A stretch of 64,000 nucleotides of DNA, from the NCBI RefSeq assembly GCF_019649055.1, contig NW_026570244.1:1116001-1180000 (forward strand), read 5' to 3'. The translations under genes were made by a program, and so were the position numbers. Positions within the stretch are counted from its first letter, which is position 1; each line of letters starts with the position of its first letter. Below are positions 55,557-64,000 of this stretch, one piece after another. The notes under the pieces were generated by a model that saw only the letters and a program-made list of their open reading frames with translations, did not search any database and was not told the DNA's origin. The stretch comes from Paramacrobiotus metropolitanus (lineage: Eukaryota; Tardigrada; Eutardigrada; Parachela; Macrobiotidae).

Positions 55557-57421
55557 TCATATAGCTAAAGACTGCAAATCCTTGGTACCGCATTTCCGGT
55601 TCTGATACTGCGTCAACTGCTCCCGTAACGACGTCTTCCAGCGCAGCCCGTTGCCTTCCGGCGGAGCCGCCGAAAACCACAGCACTTGCCGGAAGAACGA
55701 CCTAGAGAAACAGTTGCACGCAATCACCTTGGTGTTTAAATACGCGGCTGTTTTCTTGTTTAAAGCTTGATCTGAAATGCTGTGTATTCTGGAGAATTTT
55801 TTATTGTTGTGCGTGTCTGCTGCCTCGAATTCCGAATGTGTGCGGACGTTAAACCATTCAACCTTAAGAACCTCCGAGCAAAAGCACAAGACTGTACATC
55901 CACCATACCTGTCCTCCGCAATTCCCATGGCCATTTTCCAGTTGTCCCACACGCCGAAGTCATAGGGATTAAAAAACGGTTTCCCTTCCGCGTGCAGACG
56001 CTTCTGTTCCGCTTTATTCAAATGCGCTTCAATACTCGTCTCTCCCGCGCCGATCAACCAGGCGTGCCACAGCAGCAACAGGAACACCGACACACACGCG
56101 GCCGCACTGACGAAATACATGTACACCACACTGAAGCGATGCAGACGGTGCTGCGGATTCGCCGGCACGTAGGGCGCCGCGGCCGTCGCGTTCCGCATGG
56201 CGGCGTAGATCGCCGGGTGATTGTGCGGGAGGAAGTACAGCTCCCAGAATTCCGGGAAGACAAAATAGCACAAGTATCCCGCGCCGAACGACATGAAGGC
56301 CATGAAGAGGAAGAAGTGCCGGTGGTTGTAGTGACCAACGCAGTTATTTAGCCACGCTGCCAACATTAGACGAAATTTAATTTTCCCTTCTTGTACCCGA
56401 ATTAACACAGAGACAAAGAACTTACGACAGTGGTGGTCCATACGCAGAATACATCGGTTGCACACCTGCGTTCATGAGCGCAAAAGCAAACAAATTATAT
56501 TAATTAGCGTCATTCACGGATACGTTAATTTTCATGTTTTTCCTTACCGAGCAGTGATGAGTGCGTGGCGGTTTGGGTTTGGCACATTTTCGGCAGATTC
56601 CTACCGCCTCGGGAATGGATTGGTCCTGGACAAAAATAATGAAAACACAGGAAATAAATACAAAAGCCTGATGAAAGACGATAAAAAAAGCCAATATACG
56701 ACAGTGAGTTCTATAAATCTGAGTCAAAACCGGGATCCTCATTTTACAATAAACTGTTACTGCTGCATCTCTCACATCTGGCGGACATCCCGGCCCGGTG
56801 ACGAGTCCAAGGAAATAGTGGAAAGCGATGCTGAACACCAGGTAGATGGCCACGGGTAAGTGCCACGCCAAGAGCAGCGGATGCCGATACTGCCAGCCAA
56901 ACAAATCGCTCTTGGAATTTCTATCTTTCTTCGGTTACAAAATTACAAGTTACGTAGCTGATGCGATTTACCTGATAGTACCACGGCATCATTACCACCA
57001 ACAAAATGATCACGACGGAGATGGTCAATCCAATAACCAGAACAACCATACCCTAAGAAAAATAGCCACCATCCCATTTGTTGCTTTGCACTCTAATTTT
57101 CCCAGAAGCGACGCAGAGACGGTGCAGTATCTTAAAACTCGTTCCGATTTATCTCCGAAACGCCTCCAGCCTCTAGCCTCCCAGTTCTATAATTTTCTTC
57201 CAAAAATGACTACAAATGCTTACCGGGCCCAGAAAACGCACCCATCCTTTATCGATCAGACGAAAGACTGGTTCCAATACCGTATCAACAGCATACGAAA
57301 ATGTCAGATGCTCGTTATAACACAGCACCAAGAAGAACAGTCGAACCCCGCAATACAAGCTGGAGAACGGAGAAATAAGGATTTTCAGGAGGCATTTAAC
57401 CAACTTCATGGATCCCAGCAT
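55557..57421 (-). CDS. ZDHHC16: ZDHHC16-type palmitoyltransferase
   Basis: Seven exons on the minus strand: 57421-57224, 57052-56972, 56910-56761, 56625-56548, 56465-56426, 56356-55909 and 55701-55557. They join in phase to about 379 residues, close to the human protein (377). The enzyme transfers palmitate to cysteines of membrane proteins in the secretory pathway. Two N-terminal membrane segments (GMVVLVIGLTISVVIILLVV and LLLAWHLPVAIYLVFSIAFH) precede the zinc-binding Cys-rich domain (ICRKCAKPKPPRTHHCS, VCNRCILRMDHHC). The DHHC motif is complete with active Cys, and P-W-L-N-N-C-V-G-H-Y-N-H follows across an intron. Two more membrane segments follow. The subfamily marks are G-E-T-S-I-E near W-H-A and NPYDFGVWDNWKM. 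No disruption is seen. Confidence 0.92.
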
Positions 57422-57880
57422 TCAAACCTCGATTCACAAAGGCCAACAGTAGTTTGGACTTTGGAGTACTGGAGAAGTATCCGTCAAAAAAGAGACTACT
57501 CGTAATAACCAGCTGGTGTACTGTACTGCGAAATCTGTATCTGTAGTGTGGACTTCGGAATGTGGAAGATTGAAATTAAAACTGCAACTCCAAGCACTTG
57601 TAACTTGCTTTATTAGAATACCTTGGTATTAGCGGTGTACAAAGTTCGGGAGTTTAATGATTAAACTGTTTAATCTGTTAATCAGTTCATCCAAATACCT
57701 TGTGCAATTACTTATGCACGACTTGCGCTGAACAACAAAATTAAAATGATTTTTGGTGTTGCAAGGAAAGTGTCAAGTTATCCAGCCCGTGGCGGTCGCC
57801 AACGCGACAGACGGGCTGCATCGCCATAAAATGAGCGTACGTTACGTACGCCGTACGGTGTGTATTGTGTTAATAAACAG
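57422..57880. other. upstream region of ZDHHC16
   Basis: It probably contains the promoter. A short inverted repeat (CAGCCCGT and ACGGGCTG) lies at 57782-57819 and a palindromic GTACGTTACGTAC at 57838-57850. Confidence 0.4.
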
Positions 57881-58117
57881 TTAGGGGGCATCCATAAATT
57901 ACGTACGCAGAAAACCACGGTTTTTTCACCCCTCCCTCCCCCTTCGTAGCGGTCCGTCACGTTTGCTTGACCCCTCCCCCCCCGGTTCGCTCAATCGTAA
58001 CACATGGAGCTGACCACCCCCTCCCCCTGGGTTCGCCGGGGCCGTCACAGCTTGTCACGTTTTTTGGACCCGTCCCTCCCTGGTTCGATGCGTACGTAAT
58101 TTATGGATCCCCCCTTA
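57881..58117. mobile_element. 231-bp MITE with TTA duplication (PIF/Harbinger-like)
   Basis: The element is 57884-58114. It starts GGGGGCATCCATAAATTACG and ends with the near-exact reverse complement (CGTAATTTATGGATCCCCCC). TTA lies on both sides (57881-57883 and 58115-58117), fitting the TWA duplication of PIF/Harbinger elements. The interior is C-rich (CCCCTCCC runs). Confidence 0.8.
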
Positions 58118-58202
58118 CTGTACTACCGCTGCAGTGATTTGCGGCATTTGCCTCATTTGCCTACGTAGTACGTACCGTACCTGACTATGCCGCATGCAGT
58201 GA

Positions 58203-58250
58203 GAGCGCTCTAAATCGGCACGCCATGAGCGCTCTACATCGGCACGCCAT
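58203..58250. repeat. 24-bp tandem duplication
   Basis: GAGCGCTCTA(A/C)ATCGGCACGC CAT occurs twice in direct succession. Confidence 0.8.
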
Positions 58251-58258
58251 CGTGGAAG

Positions 58259-59038
58259 TCAAAAATTAAGGAACGAATTTCCACGGGTTCGAGCCCGAGG
58301 AAAGGATTTGGAGAGGAAATTGCCATGGATTTCCATGGATTCCGTGGATTTACGGAAATCCAAATGGATTTCCGTAAATCCAAGGATTTCACAATTTTCG
58401 TTGGAAAACAGTTTTTTAGCTTTGTTTTCATACAGATAGTTACCCAATGTAACTCGGTTACCAATTAAGCATCATTTCAGTTAATGCATTTAACTGTTAG
58501 CTGCAGATTTATAGTGTCAAGCTTGATTCTAATTCCCACGTTTAAGGATGATATCCTGGCCAGACCACTAAGCCAGCTCTTGTTGTTGATAAAATGGAAG
58601 CTTATTAACGACTAATTACTGAATACGAATTTACTTTGCTGACTTGTTAAATCGCTTTACTAAAATACTTTTTACTATAAAAAACACAGCTGAAAAGTAA
58701 AAAGAAATTGACATTTTTGGTCGTGGCAATATAAACAGTGCATGTTTTGTTTCCATGCCGCCAAAAAAACTGAAAACTGCTGGAAAATGACATGCGTTCC
58801 ATGGCAAAAAAGTAAAAAAAGTGAGAAAATGCCGGGTCAATTTCGATAATTTCGAAAGTTTTTGTTCGTTTGGAAATCCAAATACAGAAATTTGGATTTC
58901 CATTCGAAAAGCGGAATTCCACGGATTTCCTAAATTCCGTTTTCCAAATCCAAGCACGTCGCCTGGAGCATGGATTTGGAAAGCGGAATTCCACCGTGGG
59001 ATTCCATTTTCCGTGGATCTTCGTTCCTTATCAAAAAT
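58259..59038. mobile_element. 764-bp MITE with 8-bp duplication TCAAAAAT
   Basis: The element is 58267-59030. It begins TAAGGAACGAA and ends TTCGTTCCTTA, and is flanked by TCAAAAAT on both sides (58259-58266, 59031-59038). Subterminal GGATTTCC and GGAAATCC blocks repeat many times in inverse orientation. The 8-bp duplication suggests a hAT-like or related superfamily. Confidence 0.8.
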
Positions 59039-59560
59039 ATAAAACTTGCTGCTGTAATTGAGGAACCTGAAACAGTGAAGAGTGTCGTTAATGTTTCTGA
59101 TTATTATACAGCAGTAACTATTGAGTACTTATATGCTCTTATTGATTATAAATTGTATAATAATATATAAAAAAATATATGGCTGGTGTTATGGATGGAT
59201 TCCTTATAGCCGTTATAGGCTCATGAACCTGTAAAGTGTAAGTACGAGTAAGTAAGTACGTACTTTATATGTTATGATCAGTATTCAGTATAGCGGAGCG
59301 GAATGTCGTTTTGCGAATAGAATTACTTCTACAGTTAACTATTACAGATTACTGTACTAAACGTACTTTTATTAACTACTGCTGCAGCTTTTTCTCGTCC
59401 CGACTTCCCAGAACTTGGTTATTAATCAGTGCCATTGAATTTAACATGGAGGCTGGACAAGACTTTTTCATAGATACGAATTCTTACGATATTTTTAAGC
59501 TTGTACGGCTACAGTTTTTAAGCATGCAGTGTAAGTATTATAAAGTGTAGATATTAGGGG
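59039..59560. other. intergenic AT-rich
   Basis: Nothing supported. Confidence 0.4.
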
Positions 59561-60140
59561 AAATGCTTAATGCACCCGATACAAGGTGCCAAATTCGGGT
59601 ACATGCACGAATACTTGACATTCTCGCACTTCGAAACACTGTTTGTATCGTTTTATTGCGTTCTGTAACCAAATGTTTTGTAAAATTATATTATGGTGGT
59701 GCGAAAACCGTTTGTACGCGCAACATCCGCTTGCGGAGTTATGGATAAAGCAGATTCCGAAAAAGTTAGACGCCATGAGGCGTACTTCGTAGTTCGTACT
59801 AAAAGTCTGATTATGAACCGATCTTGAAATTTTGCAAAGCTGCACTTAAGCATAATGCACACACTAGTCAGGTTTCCACCATGTGTTTCAAATTCTGAAA
59901 TCAATTTCAAAAATTTTAAAAATCATTAATTTTTTTAATTGAAAAAAGTTGCCAGAACTGCTGCGGGTCAACACAACGCGCTACTCTCTATTGTGAGTAG
60001 TACTAGTACAGTACAATAAAGCCCCTTGACCGTGAGTAGGGCGATGGTCTTTCTGCTTATGTGCAAAGTTTGAAAGAGATCGGTTGACACTGAGGTTTTT
60101 GGTACACCGTCTTGCATTTAAACATTCGGGAATCTTATTT
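59561..60140. repeat. diverged member of the 4.0-kb foldback family
   Basis: Blocks match the arms of 4020-4679: CACTTCGAAACACTG, CGCAACATCCGC, GGAGTTATGG, then ACCGATCTTGAAATTTTGC. The inverse appears at 60060-60110 (GCAAAGTTTGAAAGAGATCG, TTTTTGGTACACC). The centre lies near 59940. Confidence 0.55.
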
Positions 60141-60439
60141 CACCCATAACTTCCCAACCGGCCGGAACTGTAAGTACTGTACCATATAATAGTGTAGAGT
60201 ACTTCCCAACTGTACTGTACGATATAAAATCATATAATAATATTAGCTACTTCTATACGAGTAATGAGTATCGATTCATGTTACTTTGTAGATTCATGGT
60301 GATTAAAGGATGCACATGTGACCACTGACCTCTCTGCTTCAGCCGTTCAACGCATGAGCCAAAGTTGCTGTTGGCATCGGTACGGCGATCGTTTGCACGG
60401 AGATCAACGTACAATAAATATTCCTGCATGGTGTCACAG
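60141..60439 (+). other. upstream region of the third F-box-family gene
   Basis: GTCACAG directly before the ATG at 60440 looks like an acceptor, so a 5' exon may lie upstream. No coding exon is identified. Confidence 0.35.
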
Positions 60440-63400
60440 ATGAGCCTAAGAACGCCCTCCTTCCGGCGTCGGCTGGTTGGCGCCGATGGCATCAACTACC
60501 AGAACACGGTGGTGGTGTGGGTGGAGGGGAGGACGTTCTGGCTGGGATTCATTCAGGACATTCACGGAGCATTCGTCTACATCCACTTCGACTCGTCCCA
60601 GGCCGCGGCCGCGCCCTGCTGGCTGCATGCGTCGTGCGTGTGGCCGCTGCAGATGTGGCGCGACAGCCCCGACTACTTCCGGTCGTGCACGAGGCTCTCG
60701 GGAGTTGTGTTTGCCGCGCTGCGCGATGAAGACGACGGGCCATTCCGCTTCCGACCGGCGGTGTACTTGGGTGCCGGCGATTTAACGTTGCCCACATGCT
60801 ACATCAGGCTGACTGGCGAAACAGCGGGAAGTGCAGGCGCATCGCCAGTGGTGGATGAGCAGCGGCCAGTGCAGGTGGTGGACGACGGCCAGGTGATCCA
60901 CCAGCTGCCCTGCGTGCCCAGCGAGCCGCCGTTGCTGGAGCTGGACAAGACCCACGGACTGCTGTACACGAAGCACGTCATCCCGCTGACCCGAGCGCAG
61001 TTGACGCTCAACGCAGCCAGCGACGCCGCCGGCTTTATTGCAGAGCTGCGTGCCGCATACAAAGGTCATGCATTGGTGAAGAGACTGCAGAATCCCTGTC
61101 GCTTTCATCTGCACATCGGTGCGGCTGAATGCACCGTGATTATCATTAGCCAGCAGACGGATCCCGCCACCCTGGAGGGGACGCGGCAACTGCTACAGCG
61201 GATTCTGGACAAGTACCGATATACTGCGACAGCTGCGTCGTTGCCCGTGCAGCTGCAGCCGACTAATTGCTCTCCGAACGCCGGTCCTTATGATGGTCAA
61301 CGAGTGCTCTGCGAGTTACAGACGGGTTAGTGATTAGCGTTTGAATAGACATGCAAAATCACTTTAACCAGAGCCGGCCGACACCAAGTCTGCGCTATGC
61401 ATGTGTATGCCAAATGTAGTCCGAATACTGACTTTTCTTATCAATTGGCTGTGTTCACATTCCTACCGACATAACTACAGCCTTCAGTTGTAACATACAA
61501 GTACAGTAATCACTGGCCGAACTACACCAAGTTGATCTACATTATAATATTATTAGGACTAGTTAGCTTGTGCTTCGGACTTGTTAGCGCAGTACAGTGT
61601 CAGTGATTATCCAACAGATATGGAAGCTGGCACTAGCGGCTTCCCCACCTGGCCTGGCTTGGGCCGACTGCCAGCGGAAGTCCTGTTGACGATTCTGGCT
61701 AACCTAGATGTGCACAGCCAAGCGATCGCCACACGGTAAGCAAACTGTTTAATTAGCCGACAGATACAGCACTCCAGCCACAATATTTGTAATGCAGCAA
61801 GGACTTGGAATTCGAACGAACATACCGTACTGTAACAGTAGCCGATCTGGCTGCTGTTCTAGTTCTAGTGGGTTGGCGTGTTGACCGTACCACGATGTTG
61901 TGTGGGCTCAGTGGGCTGTTGGGATGAAAGGTTAAACAGGGAGCAAGGTTTAGGCAAGAGTTTAACAAGCGGAACAAGCTGATCCAAGCTGTAGCAAGCT
62001 GATGACAAGAATGAATTCTAGAAATTCATTGGAAGAAATCATTAGAGGAATTCTAGAATTCATTAGAGAAATTCATTCTAGAAATTCATCAGAATTCTAG
62101 AAATTCATTAGAAGGCGAAGTAGCCGGTAAAATGAGCAGAATTCATAACGTAATGATGAATCATAACAGGGTGGTCTTATGGTTGTACAACTTCTATCGC
62201 TACAGTACTGTACCTAGCTTGTGCACATCACTGCCCATGAGGGGTTACCGGCCCCGCTGACAAGCCGTCGTCACAACTCACAGTAAAGAATCAAATGAAA
62301 TTCAGTGTGTAATTATTGTGGAGATCCAGCTGGATACTATACCTATACAGTAAAATCCTCTACTACATACACCCTCCGTTCTCAGCTCTCCGTATGTTGT
62401 AAAGAGGTGTATGTTACACAGGGGCACTGCCCCTGGGGGCGCTCATTAACTTACCCCCAGGGGGCTGGCCATACATTGGTCAACAGCAACTACGCACGGT
62501 GCTGCTGATGTTTCGTTTATAAATTCATGCTATTCCTGAGAAAAGTGGCTCTGCAGCGCTTCTTTTACGCATTCCTTTTCGAAAAGCTACCGTATTACTG
62601 GCATTTTATGCTTCAGAATGAATCGGTAACCAATAATTTTTAATGCCTTTTTGCTGTTTTACTGTCAGACCTTGTACTTGACAGATCTGAAACACAAACC
62701 GGAACTTTCTTTGAAACTTTTTTTGCGCTTATTCGGCCAGCTGTATGTAACGCAGGGGTTGACTGTATGTTAAATACAGTCAGCGGTTCCACGAAAGGTG
62801 TATGTTATAGCTGTAAAGGGGTGAATGTTATATAGAGAACTGCCCCTATGTTATAATCCACCGAACAGTCCGGTTCTCAGCCGCACGTATGTAATAAAGG
62901 GGTGAATGTTGTATAAGGGTGTATGTTACGAGGGGTTTTACTGTAGCTGGCTATAGGCTATTATAGATACGACTCATACGAGTATATAATTATTACGGTC
63001 ACTACTCGTACTGGACTTACTGTAGAAGTATATTTATTACGGTCACCTGTCAAATGTACAGACAGATGCAATACGATGCACATTGGCACAACCATTGCTT
63101 TTCTGACCACAATGTGCGCCTTGTGGCAGCTGATTGTGGAGGATCCCCGCTGCACGGAGCATATGAGTGTCGTAGTGGAGCAGCTGACAACGGAGAGTCA
63201 GATGAGAAGTGGGAAAAGATACGCAGATGATAGCCGCTGCTATCAAGTGGCCCGCCAGCTGACCCGTGCGCTGAGCGCCGCCACGCGCAGTCTCAGCATT
63301 GTCGCGCGGCATCCGGCCCCGGCCAGTGACGGCGGCATCGACTGGCTGGCGGTGGGGCCGTCCTGGAACGTCCTGTTCCTGGTGTGCCACCTGGCCGAGA

Positions 63401-63876
63401 CCCTGCAGATCCGGCTGCCTTGGCTGGTGGTCCACTCCTTCCAGATGGAGTACGGCTATATCAGCCGGGAGCAGGGCAACCACTTGCGCTACGTATACCC
63501 GGCCGCGCAGCGCCTGCTCCTGCGCCACTGGAGACTGTCCGGGGGCCTGACGTCGTCGCTGCGCACGGTGTTCTACGATAATTACCTGCTCCGTCTGGTG
63601 GATCTGTCAGCCGCGGAACAGCGCTTCCTGGTCCCTATCAAGCGCTCCGGCCAACTGGCCCTTGACCGGATGGACATCTGGATGGGCACGCTGCTGGTCA
63701 ACGGCGCGGACGGCTGGGAGGCCGTGCTCAGTCGTTTCATGTGGGGCCTGGATGCGCACTGCGCCCCCCTCACCGAGGACGTCTACAGCAGAGTGGCGGC
63801 GGTGCACCAGCGCTGGCAGCGCAGTCTGCGCTATCCCGACGAGTGGCAGACCATCCGCCGATACCTGTCGCTGTAA
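60440..63876 (+). CDS. local-family F-box protein, 3' gene
   Basis: Exons 60440-61325, 61618-61735 and 63066-63876 join in phase, giving about 605 residues. Exon 1 has the small-barrel-like region (YQNTVVVW, FWLGFIQDIHGAFVYIHFD, ALRDEDDGPFRFRPAVYL), a linker and a second region (YTKHVIPLTRAQLTLN, CRFHLHIGAAECTVII) resembling a KH-like or DUF fold. Exon 2 carries the F-box start (LGRLPAEVLLTILANLDVHS) and exon 3 its end (MCALWQLIVEDPRCTEHM). The F-box is split by an intron at the same place as in the 52.9-kb gene. The C-terminal region (about 240 residues) is helical and unrecognised. The second intron is 1330 bp because it holds a minisatellite and a Tc1/mariner-like MITE. SCF substrate recruitment is inferred from the F-box only. 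Confidence 0.8.
61980..62135. repeat. GAATTCTAGAAATTCATT minisatellite in the F-box gene intron
   Basis: Degenerate, partly palindromic copies of AGAATTCTAGAAATTCAT recur about seven times. Confidence 0.7.
62346..62945. mobile_element. 596-bp Tc1/mariner (Tigger-like) MITE in an intron
   Basis: The element is 62348-62943. It starts CAGTAAAATCCTC and the reverse complement of its right end reads CAGTAAAACCCCTC. TA lies on both sides. CAGT-A3-CC termini with TA duplication are typical of Tc1/mariner and pogo/Tigger families. Inner GGGTGTATGTTA-like repeats and a GC-rich inverted pair (GCCCCTGGGGG and CCCCCAGGGGGC) are present. Confidence 0.8.
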
Positions 63877-64000
63877 GACGGACAGTTACTCTTTACTGTC
63901 GCGTACTTTTGCTCTACTTTACTCTTACTTTTTTCCTGCCCAAATCGTTCCTCTTTACTTACTCTTAACTAGTCGCCTGAAAAATTTACTTTACTAAGTA
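63877..64000. other. 3' flank of the last gene
   Basis: TACTTTAC-type short repeats. No gene. Confidence 0.4.

Noticed and set aside
58283-58300. tRNA B-box-like GGGTTCGAGCCC
   Set aside because: It lies in a MITE, is itself palindromic, and has no A box or cloverleaf around it.

Overview
This is eukaryotic nuclear DNA from an invertebrate animal. Genes carry short GT-AG introns (mostly about 40-120 bp). Exons are GC-rich and lie in AT-rich, repeat-dense flanks, and the recognisable genes are animal orthologues: CHIP/STUB1, ZDHHC16, an SLC9B-type Na+/H+ antiporter, a trypsin-like protease, a CUB protein and POLD2. I cannot name the species. A tardigrade or other small-genome ecdysozoan is only a guess.

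Layout. 1-8.9 kb: a doubtful cysteine-rich gene (minus strand), then mostly repeats: a hAT-type MITE with 8-bp duplications, a 660-bp near-perfect foldback flanked by TTAA, a GAACGTCA minisatellite and further MITEs. 9.9-11.5 kb: CHIP (5 coding exons). 13.0-14.5 kb: secreted trypsin-like protease (5 exons). 15.04-29.42 kb: a Maverick/Polinton virus-like transposon, bounded by diverged terminal inverted repeats and, outside these, by an exact 211-bp direct repeat that belongs to a LINE 3' end. 29.4-30.3 kb: the longer LINE fragment. 30.9-31.2 kb: first member of a local gene family. 32.2-33.6 kb: large foldback. 35.2-35.7 kb: MITE with a tiny helix-turn-helix ORF. 35.8-37.6 kb: degenerate POLD2. 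38.0-43.5 kb: two divergent spliced genes I do not recognise. 44.1-44.7 kb: foldback. 45.3-46.0 kb: CUB gene. 46.9-47.5 kb: truncated second copy of the protease. 48.0-50.3 kb: SLC9B-like antiporter. 52.9-54.8 kb and 60.4-63.9 kb: two more members of the local family, each with an N-terminal small-barrel-like region, an F-box and a long C-terminal region. 55.6-57.4 kb: ZDHHC16. The rest is MITEs, foldbacks and AT-rich DNA.

The most interesting system is the Maverick. It carries the expected packaging ATPase, integrase, penton-like and major capsid proteins, adenain-like protease and protein-primed family B DNA polymerase. It also encodes a complete two-repeat TATA-binding-protein homologue (16515-17042, minus), which I do not know as a standard Maverick gene and which suggests the element controls its own transcription. 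It further carries two divergent paralogues of an unrecognised family, a small spliced gene beside the left terminus, a strong hairpin in the late-gene block, and a polymerase gene with six spliceosomal introns, two of them inside catalytic motifs B and C.

Many frames in the element are broken by one-base length changes in A or T runs. At least one host gene (the SLC9B-like one) shows the same kind of break, so some breaks may be assembly errors and not decay.
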